64,000 nt of DNA from Streptomyces sp. NBC_00344. Its GTDB lineage: Bacteria; Actinomycetota; Actinomycetes; Streptomycetales; Streptomycetaceae. The translations under genes and the position numbers were made by a program. The first letter of the stretch is position 1. Each line of letters starts with the position of its first letter. Location: contig NZ_CP107996.1 of the NCBI RefSeq assembly GCF_036088315.1, positions 2,438,501 to 2,502,500 on the forward strand. Reading direction: 5' to 3'. The notes under the pieces were generated by a model. It made no database searches and had not been told where the DNA came from. It worked only from the letters and a program-made list of their open reading frames with translations. Shown piece after piece: positions 1 through 8,111 of the stretch.

Positions 1-601
1 CCAGGTGGACGGCGAACAGGTCTTTCGCCTCTGGCAGTTCGATGTCGTCGAGCTTCTTGGGGTCGATCGACCAATGCTGACCGCCGTCGCAGTCGAACTC
101 GATTGCCTTCTTCGAGTCGTCCGACGGTGTGACCGAGCAGCGGGGTTCGATCATCGCGACGGCGTGGGCCTTCGCGTGCCTCCCCGATGTCACGGGAAGG
201 ATCGACTTTCCCACCGTGAAGCGCGTCGTGATGCTTGCCTGGAATGCGGGGTAGCCGTTGATCGTGGTCGGAGTGATTCCGTCAAGTGACGAGTTGTTTT
301 CGCCGGCCAACTGGGCCGCTGCCGCGTTGCCGGTACCGGGGACGGTCTCGTCGCCCTGAAGCCAGGCGGCCCAGTCACCCTTTTGCTGGAGAGAGCTGGT
401 GAATCCATCGGCCATCTCGTCGCGAACGGACTGTGCTGCCGCCAGCGCTGCCGCATCAGCGGCCGATTGAGCGCCGTTTCGGGCCATGGCGGCCTGCGCG
501 AAGGCGAAATAGGCGAATGCCGCAAAGAGCAGACCCGCCACCACGACGACGTAGATCAGGATTGTCTGGCCCGAGTCGTCACGCAGTCCACCCGGCCTCA
601 G
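1..601 (-). CDS. TadG/TadE-like pilus-associated membrane protein (3' end outside window)
   Basis: Partial: the reading frame runs off the left edge. The translation starts LRPGGLRDDSGQTILIYVVV, then one strong membrane helix, then an Ala-rich SAADAAALAAA stretch and an extracytoplasmic portion, the usual plan of Tad-locus TadG-like proteins. No in-frame ATG, GTG or TTG lies upstream of the helix. The best start is a CTG at 599-601, overlapping the Flp stop codon by the pattern CTGA, with a weak GGCGGA upstream. An internal ATG at codon 34 would remove the membrane segment. Unlike the pseudopilins nearby, the residue five after the SG is Ile, not Glu, so prepilin-peptidase processing is doubtful. 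Family call is confident; start is not. Confidence 0.7.
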   Translation of the reverse strand, partial: MRPGGLRDDSGQTILIYVVVVAGLLFAAFAYFAFAQAAMARNGAQSAADAAALAAAQSVRDEMADGFTSSLQQKGDWAAWLQGDETVPGTGNAAAAQLAGENNSSLDGITPTTINGYPAFQASITTRFTVGKSILPVTSGRHAKAHAVAMIEPRCSVTPSDDSKKAIEFDCDGGQHWSIDPKKLDDIELPEAKDLFAVHL

Positions 602-828
602 GTTCCGCCAGTGATCGACTTTACGGCGCCGCCAATGGCGCTGGAAATGATCCCCTGCAACCCCAGCCCCCGCACCGCCACCACGATCAGAGCGATGATC
701 ACCAGCAGCCCGCCGTACTCCACAATGCTCGCGCCACTGTCTCCGGCGTGCCTGCGCATCCGTGTCGCGACGGTGTCGCGCCACGCGGCGAGCGCGAGGT
801 GCGCTTTCGCCGTGATGTTCTTGGTCAT
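598..828 (-). CDS. flp: Flp-family type IVb pilin
   Basis: A 76-residue protein with a charged leader (about 31 residues), the junction DSG|ASIVEYGGLL and one hydrophobic helix. A Gly followed by Glu at +5 and Tyr at +6 is the processing signature of Flp pilins cleaved by TadV/CpaA-type prepilin peptidases. It would be the major subunit of the Tad pilus or secretion apparatus, exported and assembled by CpaF/TadB/TadC encoded just upstream. A GAAGGGA ribosome site precedes the ATG. The 269-bp gap to tadC could hold a separate promoter, so pilin may be expressed independently of the assembly genes. Confidence 0.88.
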   Translation of the reverse strand: MTKNITAKAHLALAAWRDTVATRMRRHAGDSGASIVEYGGLLVIIALIVVAVRGLGLQGIISSAIGGAVKSITGGT

Positions 829-1097
829 GGTGCGTCCCTTCAGGAAGTTTCACCAAGTGGTCGGGGTCGTTCTTGGCATCTTTCACGCCGTTGAAAAGGC
901 CGGCGGCGGTGCGGGGAGCATTCATGCTCGTCGTGAAGCGGTGCATCGCCTCCGCCTCCCTCGGACCGGTCCTGAGTCACGCCCCTGGGGAGAGAGTGAC
1001 ATGTCGGATTCCGGCTGCGAATCAGTCGGTGCAAACTGGCTGGATATCTCCCCTGACGGTGGTCCGCACCTTGAAATCCCCATCCCCGGTCCGCCCC
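829..1097. other. Intergenic region between flp and tadC
   Basis: 269 bp between the end of tadC and the start of flp, both on the minus strand. No convincing coding frame. It is the only sizeable gap inside the Tad locus, so a flp promoter may lie here. No clear -10/-35 pair was identified by eye. Confidence 0.4.
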
Positions 1098-1988
1098 TCA
1101 ATTCCCGAAAACGGAGCCGAAGTCGGTGGACGAGCCCAGAAACATGTTCGTCACGATCAGGATCAGCGTGGCCGGCACCATGGTGATCAGGGTGACCACG
1201 GTGGCCTGCGGGATGGCCTTGGCGGCGCGGCGGCGGGAGTTCTGCGCGTCGGTGCGCCGCATGTCGTTGGCGATCTGGATGAGGGTGTCGGCGATGGGCG
1301 CGCCGAGCTCCTCACCCTGCTGGAGTGCGCTGACGAACTGCGAGACCTGCTCGGACTCATTGCGCCTGCGCAGTTCGTCGAAGGCCTGGCGGCGGCTGAC
1401 ACCCATGTCCATCTGGCGCAGGGTGATGCGGAGTTCGTCCGCCCAGGGGCCCTCGTATTTCTCCGCCACCCGCTCCAGGGCCTGCCGGAACCCGAGTCCC
1501 GCGCTCACGACGACGGCGAGCACGTCGAGGAAGTCGGGCAGCGTCCGCTCGATGATGTCCTTGCGCTTGCGGATGGCCTGCCAGATGGTGGCGTCGGCGG
1601 CGAACGCACCGTAGGCGAAGGCGAGGACGGCGAGGACCGGGCTGCCGTTGGTGAGCAGGGCGAGACCGGCCAGGCCGCCGAATATCCCGTAGACCGCGCG
1701 GCGGGCGGCGTAACGGTCGATGGTCAGCCCGCCGGGGTTGCCCGCCATGTCGATCCTGCGGCGCTTCTTCTCCACGGACCCGCGCCCCATGGCCTTGAGC
1801 ACGGCGGGCGCGAAGCGCATGCCGGCCCGGTCGATGGCGGACTCCACGCCGCCGACCCGGGTCGCGCCGACTTCGAGGGCGATAGCGAGGTCGCTCGGAA
1901 TCCTGGCATCGGCGCGGTACATCCGGATGCCCTGGAAGATTCCGGCCACGGCCGCGCCGAGCGCGAGGGCGAGCAGCAGTCCCATCAT
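1098..1988 (-). CDS. tadC: TadC-like type II secretion F-family membrane protein
   Basis: 296 residues, beginning with a hydrophobic helix (MMGLLLALALGAAVAGI) and ending with further membrane segments. The central cytoplasmic part contains the T2SSF signature region (FLDVLAVVVSAGLGFRQALE). It is an inner-membrane platform component of Tad-type machines that works with TadB and the CpaF ATPase. It follows tadB with an 18-bp gap on the same strand, so the two are co-transcribed. Length is typical for TadC. Confidence 0.87.
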   Translation of the reverse strand: MMGLLLALALGAAVAGIFQGIRMYRADARIPSDLAIALEVGATRVGGVESAIDRAGMRFAPAVLKAMGRGSVEKKRRRIDMAGNPGGLTIDRYAARRAVYGIFGGLAGLALLTNGSPVLAVLAFAYGAFAADATIWQAIRKRKDIIERTLPDFLDVLAVVVSAGLGFRQALERVAEKYEGPWADELRITLRQMDMGVSRRQAFDELRRRNESEQVSQFVSALQQGEELGAPIADTLIQIANDMRRTDAQNSRRRAAKAIPQATVVTLITMVPATLILIVTNMFLGSSTDFGSVFGN

Positions 1989-2006
1989 GTTCCCGGTCCC
2001 GTCCCC

Positions 2007-2945
2007 TCAGACTTCGATCTTGCCGAGACGGCGCATACCGATGAATCCGACGGCGTAGAGACCGAGTGCGACGATCACCGCGACCTGACCCAGCGGGTGC
2101 CCTGTCATCCGGGCGAGCGAGCCGTGGTCCATCGAATTCAGCATGAGCATGGCGCCGAGACCCAGCAGCGGGAGGGTGTAGGCGGTCGCGTTCACCTCGG
2201 AGAGCATCGTGACGACCTCTCTGCGGGTCTCCTTGCGCTCCTCGAGGGTCTCGGTGAGGTTGCGCAGACTTCCCACCACGGTGCCGCCCGCCCGATTGGA
2301 CAGGACCAGGGTGGTGACCAGGACGACCAGTTCGCGGGAGGGCAGCCGATCGGCCAGTTCACCGAGGGTTTCGTCGATGGACCTGCCGAGCGCCAACTGT
2401 GCTGTCACCGCGCTCAGTTCCTCTCCGGCCGGGGCTTCCAGCTCCTCGGCTGCCATGGCCAGCGCGGTGCGGAGGGCCAGGCCGGCTGCCGTGGCGTTGG
2501 CCAGGATCCTGGAGAGCTCGGGAAGCTGACTGATGAACGCCTCGATGCGTTTCTGCCGCTGCCAGTTGAGGAACGTGTTGCCGGCCCAGACGGCGAAGAG
2601 ACCGGCGACAGGGCCGAAGAACGGCGCCAGCGCCGCCGAGGCGATCAGCCAGAGCGCCGCGACGCCCACGACCACGTACACGGTGAACTCACCGGGGGTG
2701 AGGTCCAGGCCGGTGGCGGCGAGCCGCTGCTGGATCCGCTTGCCGAGGACGGTTCTGCGGAGTCTGCGGTCCACCCCGCTGAAGCGGCGGGCGCGCAGGC
2801 CCGTCAGCGGGTGCCCGGTGGCGGAGAGCCGGTCGACCAGCGCCTCGCGCTGCGCCCGCCCGGAGGCGTAGGCATGGATTCCGGCGACCGCGAGTACGCC
2901 GCAGAGCAGCGTGCCGCCGATCGCCAGCAGAGCGGGAGTGTTCAT
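2007..2945 (-). CDS. tadB: TadB-like type II secretion F-family membrane protein
   Basis: 312 residues from the ATG at 2945 (MNTPALLAIGG); the open frame extends further upstream but those codons overlap cpaF. It has an N-terminal membrane helix, a paired hydrophobic segment near residues 95-125, and the T2SSF domain (SQLPELSRILANATAAGLAL), ending in two C-terminal helices. It forms the membrane platform with TadC. It lies 10 bp after the cpaF stop. Confidence 0.87.
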   Translation of the reverse strand: MNTPALLAIGGTLLCGVLAVAGIHAYASGRAQREALVDRLSATGHPLTGLRARRFSGVDRRLRRTVLGKRIQQRLAATGLDLTPGEFTVYVVVGVAALWLIASAALAPFFGPVAGLFAVWAGNTFLNWQRQKRIEAFISQLPELSRILANATAAGLALRTALAMAAEELEAPAGEELSAVTAQLALGRSIDETLGELADRLPSRELVVLVTTLVLSNRAGGTVVGSLRNLTETLEERKETRREVVTMLSEVNATAYTLPLLGLGAMLMLNSMDHGSLARMTGHPLGQVAVIVALGLYAVGFIGMRRLGKIEV

Positions 2946-2955
2946 GGTCGCTGCC

Positions 2956-4293
2956 CTACCTCGCCTCTCTGGTGTGGAACGGATCGATGCCCTCGACCAC
3001 GCCGAACGCGGGCGGGAGTGGCTCATTGGCGAGATACAGCCGTTCGGCGACCCGGCGCGGCAGCGGAAGATGCTCGAACCGCCCGTGCACCACCCGGTCC
3101 GCGCTCATCGGCTCGGCGAGGAAGCGGGAGACGGTGGAGATCTGGAACTGTTCCCGCCCGTGGCTGACCAGAATCACCACCTCGCTCACCTTGCGGGAGC
3201 CGTCCGCGTGCCGGGTCAGCTGGACGATCACGTCGACCGCGCTGTTGATCTGGTCGCGCAGCGCCTCGAAGGGGATCTCCACCTCGGACATGGACCCCAG
3301 GGTCTGCAGCCGCATCAGCGCGTCCTCGGCGCTGTTGGAGTGCACGGTGGCGAGCGAGCCGTCGTGGCCCGTCGACATCGCCTGGAGCATGTCCAGGGTC
3401 TCGCCGCCACGGACCTCACCGACGATGATCCGGTCGGGGCGCATCCTGAGCGAGTTGCGGACCAGGTCGCGGATGGTGATCTGGCCCTTTCCCTCGACGT
3501 TCGCCGGACGGGTCTCCAGTCGCACCACATGGGCCTGCTGGAGCTGGAGTTCGGCGGCGTCCTCGACGGTGATGATGCGCTCGTGGTCGGGGATCAGCCC
3601 GGAGAGCGCATTGAGCAGGGTCGTCTTGCCGGAGCCGGTACCGCCGGAGACGATCACGTTGAAGCGGGCCCTGACGAACGCCGACAGCAGCATCAGCATC
3701 TGCTCGTCCAGCGTGCCGAGGGCGATCAGTTCCTGGAGCCGGTACGCCCGGGGGAAGCGGCGGATGGTGAGTGTGGGGCCGGTGAGCGAGAGCGGCGGGA
3801 TGATGACGTTGACGCGCTCGCCGGAGGGCAGGCGGGCGTCGACCATCGGATTGGACTCGTCGACCCGGCGGTTGACGGTCGACACGATGCGCTCGATGGT
3901 CTGCATCAGCTGTTCGTTGGAGGCGAAGCGCATCGGGAGCTGTTCGACGCGGCCGTTCCGTTCGACGAAGATCGCGTCGGGCCCGTTGACCATGATCTCG
4001 GTGATGGAAGCGTCCTCGAGGAGCGGTTCCAGTACGCCGAGGCCCAGAGCCTCGTCGACGACTCGGCGGATCAGCTGGGAACGCTCGCCTGTGGAGAGCA
4101 CCGGGCCCTCGCGGCTGATGATGTGGCCCAGGACGCGTTCGAGCCTGACACGCCGTTCGGCGGTCGCGAGCGAGGACATCTCCGCGAGGTCGATCTCTTC
4201 GAGGAGCTTGGCGCGGTAGGTGGCGACCAGATGGCCGTCCTCCCGTCCCCCGCCGTGCTCCTCGGGGGCCGCGATACGGGCTCGCAGACTCAT
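2956..4293 (-). CDS. cpaF: CpaF/TadA-family secretion ATPase
   Basis: 445 residues. The ATG at 4293 overlaps the tadE stop as ATGA; an in-frame ATG further upstream lies inside tadE and is unlikely. Walker A GGTGSGKTT is at about residues 217-225. The Asp box (ITVEDAAEL), Walker B (RIIVGEVRGGE) and the His box region (HDGSLATVHSNS) follow, as in the VirB11/GspE superfamily. It is the cytoplasmic motor powering Flp pilus assembly or secretion. Length and all core motifs are intact. Confidence 0.93.
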   Translation of the reverse strand: MSLRARIAAPEEHGGGREDGHLVATYRAKLLEEIDLAEMSSLATAERRVRLERVLGHIISREGPVLSTGERSQLIRRVVDEALGLGVLEPLLEDASITEIMVNGPDAIFVERNGRVEQLPMRFASNEQLMQTIERIVSTVNRRVDESNPMVDARLPSGERVNVIIPPLSLTGPTLTIRRFPRAYRLQELIALGTLDEQMLMLLSAFVRARFNVIVSGGTGSGKTTLLNALSGLIPDHERIITVEDAAELQLQQAHVVRLETRPANVEGKGQITIRDLVRNSLRMRPDRIIVGEVRGGETLDMLQAMSTGHDGSLATVHSNSAEDALMRLQTLGSMSEVEIPFEALRDQINSAVDVIVQLTRHADGSRKVSEVVILVSHGREQFQISTVSRFLAEPMSADRVVHGRFEHLPLPRRVAERLYLANEPLPPAFGVVEGIDPFHTREAR

Positions 4294-4694
4294 GGCCGGC
4301 CTCCCGCAGGGTCCGTGTCGTCGCACGGCATGACGACAGTGCGGGTGACCGAACCGACGCCGACACCGATGATCGAGGGAACGGTGATGCTGGCGGTGGC
4401 GCGTGTGGTGTCCCCGCAGGGCGAGGCACTGACCGTGGCATCGTCCCTGAGCCAGCCGCTCAGTGCGGACTGCCCCGCGGCCGCGCCCGGTCGTCCCTGC
4501 GCTTCGGTACGGGCTGCCGCGCGGGCGGCGGTTCCTGCCTGGTTCGCGGCGTATCCGGCGATGCCGAGCTGGATCGCCGCCATGCCGACGAACAGGACGA
4601 TGGGGAGCATGCCGGTGAACTCGAGGATGGCGGTGCCGCGGTCACTGCGCAGCGGATGCCTGGACCGGCGCGGGGTGCCGGGCGTCGGGTTCAT
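4290..4694 (-). CDS. tadE: TadE-like pseudopilin
   Basis: 134 residues: a basic leader, the junction DRG|TAILEFTGMLP with Glu at +5 (a TadE-type prepilin peptidase site), one membrane helix, then an Ala-rich segment and an extracytoplasmic domain with two Cys that could pair. It overlaps both neighbours by 4 bp (cpaF downstream, the cpaE-tadE fusion upstream), indicating tight translational coupling. Confidence 0.83.
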   Translation of the reverse strand: MNPTPGTPRRSRHPLRSDRGTAILEFTGMLPIVLFVGMAAIQLGIAGYAANQAGTAARAAARTEAQGRPGAAAGQSALSGWLRDDATVSASPCGDTTRATASITVPSIIGVGVGSVTRTVVMPCDDTDPAGGRP

Positions 4695-6286
4695 CGCGGA
4701 TCCCCCTCCAGCGCCGCTCCGGCGGTTCCGTCCACCGTCCAGGGGAAGTTGCCCGCGCCGGGGAAGAGCACCGGAGTACGGAGATGCACGGTCGCCGTCA
4801 TCAGATCACCCGAAGGGGCACAGCTCACCCGGGCCGCCCCGCGCCAGCTGCTGGGCAGCCTCTTGAGGCCTGCGGCCTCGCATCCGGCCGTCGAACCGTC
4901 GACCGCGTAAGCGGCGGTCGCCGTACGAGCCGCCTCGTCCGCCGCGTTGCCCGCCAGCGAGAACGTGTAGCCCCACAGCACGCATTGCCACATCGCCACC
5001 AGCACGAAGGCGATCAGCGGAGCCATCCCGGCGAACTCCACCAGCACCGCGCCCCGGTCGGATCCCCTCCTCCCGCGCAGCCGCCCGCTCCGCCCGTGCC
5101 CCGTGGTGGTCGCCGCGGCCTTCACAAGACCGAGTTCGCCGGCGAGGCCCCACATGGCCTGCTTGACCGCCGAGCGGGCATCCAGGTCCTGCATCCGGCC
5201 GGCGTCCACGGCCGGCTGGAGCTCCTTGTAGCCGGCCGGGATGGCCGATCTGGCGGCCTTGGTGCCGGTGATGCGTTCGACGAGCTGCGGCTGGATCTCG
5301 GCGCCCCGGCTCGCCCGGTTGACGACCGTGACCGTCTCCTCGGCCTTGCGGACCTGGAGGCGGTCCCACATCCGCACCATGCGCTTGGCGGCCCGCACCG
5401 CCACCACGTCGGGGGTGACCATCAGCAGTGCCTGGTCGGCCATTTCGATGGCGGCCGCGTTGGCACTGTTCATCTGGGTGCCGCAGTCGACGACCACCAC
5501 CTCGTAGCGGTTGCGCAGTGCGCTGATCGCCTGCCGGGTGAGGCGGTCGGTGACCTCCTCACCGCGTTCCCCGTCCCCTGGGGCCAGCAGCAGACCGAGT
5601 CCCGTCGGATGGGCGTAGACCGCGTCCTGGAGGACGCGGGGTGAGATGTCCGCGATGCCCGCCAGGTCGGCGATCGAGCGGCGGAACTGTACGTCGAGAT
5701 ACGAGGCGACGTCGCCGGACTGGAGGTCCAGGTCCACCAGGGCGACGGTGCGACCCGACGAGCGTGCCGCCAGGGCGAGTTGGACGGCGGTGACGGTCGT
5801 TCCGACACCGCCCTTCGCGCCGGTGACGGTCACGACCGTCCCGCCGGGCCCGGTGATGGCGTCGGCTCCGCCGCTCAGGTGGCGCCGCACCCCGGTGGAC
5901 CAGGAGGCGGCGTTCTGCACCCTGACCGCCAGCTCCTCGTACCCGAGCGGAAGCCCGATGAGGCCACGGGCGCCCGCGTCCATCGCCGCGGTGTAGAGCA
6001 CCGCGCTGATGTCCGCGGTGATGAGTACGACACCCACCGCGGGGAAGCGCAGGGCCACCTCGCGGATCAGCTCGAGGGCGGGAGCCGGGCCGATCCGCTC
6101 GTGGACCAGCACCACCTCGGGCAGTTCGTCGATCGATTCACCGGCCAGCCGCGCCAGCAGGTCGAGCAGCGAGGTGGAGTCGGTGACCGGCGGCGCCGGC
6201 TCGGCGTCGGGGAGCTGGCTCAGCAGGGTGACCACGGCGCGGGCGGCGTCCGGGTCTCCGACAGCGGGCAGGATGCGAGTCGTCAT
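4691..6286 (-). CDS. CpaE-like MinD/ParA ATPase fused to a C-terminal TadE-like pseudopilin
   Basis: 531 residues from the ATG at 6286 (MTTRILPAVGD). Residues 1-140 form a receiver-like N-terminal domain, and residues 150-400 a MinD/ParA-type ATPase with the deviant Walker A KGGVGTT (158-164) and ALVDLDLQSGD. This is the usual CpaE plan, which localises Tad machinery. The frame then continues without interruption into a second module: DRG|AVLVEFAGM, a membrane helix and an extracytoplasmic tail with two Cys (residues 413-531). That is a complete TadE-type pseudopilin with Glu at +5. If a prepilin peptidase cleaves after Gly412, the ATPase and pseudopilin would be separated. The reading frame is open throughout, so this is a true fusion unless a sequencing indel removed a stop. 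Confidence 0.85.
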   Translation of the reverse strand: MTTRILPAVGDPDAARAVVTLLSQLPDAEPAPPVTDSTSLLDLLARLAGESIDELPEVVLVHERIGPAPALELIREVALRFPAVGVVLITADISAVLYTAAMDAGARGLIGLPLGYEELAVRVQNAASWSTGVRRHLSGGADAITGPGGTVVTVTGAKGGVGTTVTAVQLALAARSSGRTVALVDLDLQSGDVASYLDVQFRRSIADLAGIADISPRVLQDAVYAHPTGLGLLLAPGDGERGEEVTDRLTRQAISALRNRYEVVVVDCGTQMNSANAAAIEMADQALLMVTPDVVAVRAAKRMVRMWDRLQVRKAEETVTVVNRASRGAEIQPQLVERITGTKAARSAIPAGYKELQPAVDAGRMQDLDARSAVKQAMWGLAGELGLVKAAATTTGHGRSGRLRGRRGSDRGAVLVEFAGMAPLIAFVLVAMWQCVLWGYTFSLAGNAADEAARTATAAYAVDGSTAGCEAAGLKRLPSSWRGAARVSCAPSGDLMTATVHLRTPVLFPGAGNFPWTVDGTAGAALEGDPR

Positions 6287-6293
6287 CGGTCCC

Positions 6294-7007
6294 TCACTTG
6301 TCGCCGTCGAGGGTGTACGTACGGTCGCGCTGGGGCACCGGAGCGCCCCCGCCGGCCGCCACCAGGGCCAGCCGCACATGGGTCGCGAAGGACTCCGCGT
6401 ACGCCACCCGCTGGGCGTCGAGGGTCTTCAGGGCGAAGGTGATCGGAACGGCCTCCGTGGCCTGCCGGGTCCGGTCGTTCTGGCTCTGGTCCGGATCCAG
6501 GGCGGTGAGCTTTCCGACGTCCACCACTCGGGCGTTGGAGACGATGACCTTCGAGGTGTCGGGGGCGCCCTTGTCGTCGCCCTTGAAGGTCGCGTAGATG
6601 TTGACCTCGGATCCGGGCGTGATCTTTCCGGCCACCCCGGTGGCCGCGTCGATCATGATGGCGATCTCCTGCTCGCCGGGAGCCAGTTCGGGCTGCCGGA
6701 CGATCATGTCGCTCTGCAGCAGCGAGCCCCTGCGCAACGTGGTGACGGCGATCTTTCCCCGTATCTGCCCCAGGTCGGTCACCGCGTTGTCGGACAGCCA
6801 GCGCCTGGGCATCCGTGTCCGCTCGAAGTCGCCCGCCGTGAGCCGGGTGTACGGGGCTATGTCGCTGTGCACCCGATACGCCGTGATCTCCGGGCCCACC
6901 TTGGAATTCACATTGCGGATCACCGAGAGCACTCCGACGATCGCCGCGATGGCGCAGAGGACCGACAGGAGCAGCAGGACGACGCCGCGGCGCTGGCGTG
7001 AATTCAC
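6294..7007 (-). CDS. cpaB: CpaB-like SAF-domain pilus assembly protein
   Basis: 237 residues from a GTG at 7007 (VNSRQRRGVV) that overlaps the upstream stop as GTGA. An N-terminal membrane helix (VVLLLLSVLCAIAAIVGVL) is followed by a SAF/RcpC-like extracytoplasmic domain. CpaB/RcpC proteins are periplasmic or cell-wall assembly factors in Tad systems. It ends 8 bp before the cpaE-tadE fusion. An open frame continues upstream of the GTG but is out of phase with the well-supported neighbouring gene. Confidence 0.85.
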   Translation of the reverse strand: MNSRQRRGVVLLLLSVLCAIAAIVGVLSVIRNVNSKVGPEITAYRVHSDIAPYTRLTAGDFERTRMPRRWLSDNAVTDLGQIRGKIAVTTLRRGSLLQSDMIVRQPELAPGEQEIAIMIDAATGVAGKITPGSEVNIYATFKGDDKGAPDTSKVIVSNARVVDVGKLTALDPDQSQNDRTRQATEAVPITFALKTLDAQRVAYAESFATHVRLALVAAGGGAPVPQRDRTYTLDGDK

Positions 7008-7861
7008 TGGGAGGGAAGCCTCTCGAGCTGGGCATGGGGGTCGGCGAACGGGGACGAACAGAACCCGCAGCGGTCTCCGATGAGTTCGAGTCCGCACCAG
7101 TGGCACTGCTCGCGGCGCACGGAGGAGACCAGCTGGTAGAGGATGGAGATGTCCGGGATGGCCGCGGCGAATTCGACCATCCGGGGGGTGGCCCACCAGC
7201 CGGCGGAATCGCCGGGCAGCGCCGTCTCCAACTGTCCCTGTACCCGCCAGGCGGGCGCGAGCACCGTGGACACCCAGTCGGACTGGAGCTGGCCTCGGGC
7301 GATGAGCAGTTGGGTACCGAAGGAGGGCCCTTCGGGAACACCGGGCTCCGCCCCGCTGACCTTGGTCAGCTCGGCCCTGGGCGATGCGAGCACCGCGAAC
7401 TGCGAGCCCGGCACCCAGGACTTGGCGTGCGAGGTGAGCGACACCGGCACCCGGTCCAGCCTGGTGACCGAGGAGAGCAGCGCGCCCGCGTAGATGTAGT
7501 GGGAGAGCAGCCGCGCGGCGGAGGCCAGTACGCCGGGGCTGAAGTCGCACACCGAGAGCTGGCGCAGCTGCCGGGCGAGCACCGCGATACCGAGCGGCGG
7601 CAGTTCCATCGGAAGCAGCGCGATCCGGTCACTTTCGAGCATCGACCGGACGGTGTGCAGTCGCCTGACGAAGGGGCCGGCCAACGCGGGCGAGTACAGC
7701 ACGATCACGTATCCGTGCTGTTCGAGCAGGCTGTGTATCTCCGTGATGGACGCTTCGAGGGTCTGCGACGCGGGGGGCTGGAGCACCGCCGGCAGGGGGG
7801 TGTGCCGGTCGGACGGCGGCAGCACGAGATCGCCGCTGGTGACAGCTATGGCGGTCGGCAC
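7004..7861 (-). CDS. Conserved Tad-operon protein of unknown function with C-terminal zinc ribbon
   Basis: 285 residues, first gene of the leftward Tad operon and translationally coupled to cpaB. No catalytic family was recognised. The N-terminal two thirds look like a soluble alpha/beta protein, with a hydrophobic strand VIVLYSPALAGPF. The C-terminus carries CxxC at 253-256 and CxxC at 265-268, spaced as in zinc ribbons. No signal peptide or membrane helix is seen. Position suggests a regulatory or assembly role in the Tad system; this is inference from context only. Confidence 0.72.
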   Translation of the reverse strand: MPTAIAVTSGDLVLPPSDRHTPLPAVLQPPASQTLEASITEIHSLLEQHGYVIVLYSPALAGPFVRRLHTVRSMLESDRIALLPMELPPLGIAVLARQLRQLSVCDFSPGVLASAARLLSHYIYAGALLSSVTRLDRVPVSLTSHAKSWVPGSQFAVLASPRAELTKVSGAEPGVPEGPSFGTQLLIARGQLQSDWVSTVLAPAWRVQGQLETALPGDSAGWWATPRMVEFAAAIPDISILYQLVSSVRREQCHWCGLELIGDRCGFCSSPFADPHAQLERLPSQ

Positions 7862-8045
7862 GTTGTGTTCCCCCGTTCACAGCGAGTTGCTTCTGCACCA
7901 GCACTGTATCCACGGGACACGTATGAAGAACCACAACTGGCCAAGAATCATTGGATCTTGGACATCCGGTGACCCGAAATGAGCGGACAGCGGCCCGGTG
8001 GACGAGAAGAAAGCGTGAAGGCGGGCCCCCGTCGCGGCGAATGCC

Positions 8046-8074
8046 TTGACAACGTTATTGGTCTGGACCAGCTT
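8046..8074 (+). promoter_or_regulatory. Chitinase promoter
   Basis: A perfect -35 TTGACA at 8046-8051 is followed after 17 bp by CAGCTT at 8069-8074, a weak -10. The spacer is occupied by a DasR-like operator (8057-8072), so repressor binding would block RNA polymerase. Confidence 0.6.
8057..8072. promoter_or_regulatory. DasR-responsive element (dre)-like operator
   Basis: ATTGGTCTGGACCAGC matches the known Streptomyces DasR palindrome (A-[CG]-TGGTCTAGACCA-[CG]-T) at 13 of 16 positions, with the TGGTCT core intact and one change in the other half. DasR is the GntR-family, GlcN-6-P-responsive regulator of chitin and N-acetylglucosamine use. The location between -35 and -10 of a chitinase gene fits repression. 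Confidence 0.75.
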
Positions 8075-8111
8075 GGGGTCGCCGCCATCCCCCCACATCC
8101 GGAGGCCCCAC

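Noticed and set aside
873..3167. Long plus-strand open frame of 764 codons across tadC/tadB
   Set aside because: Antisense to two well-supported genes; low-complexity, Gly/Asp/Glu/Arg-rich translation typical of GC-driven shadow frames, with no ribosome site.
2911..4866. Plus-strand open frame of 651 codons across cpaF/tadE
   Set aside because: Antisense to cpaF with all its motifs intact; no recognisable domain in the translation.
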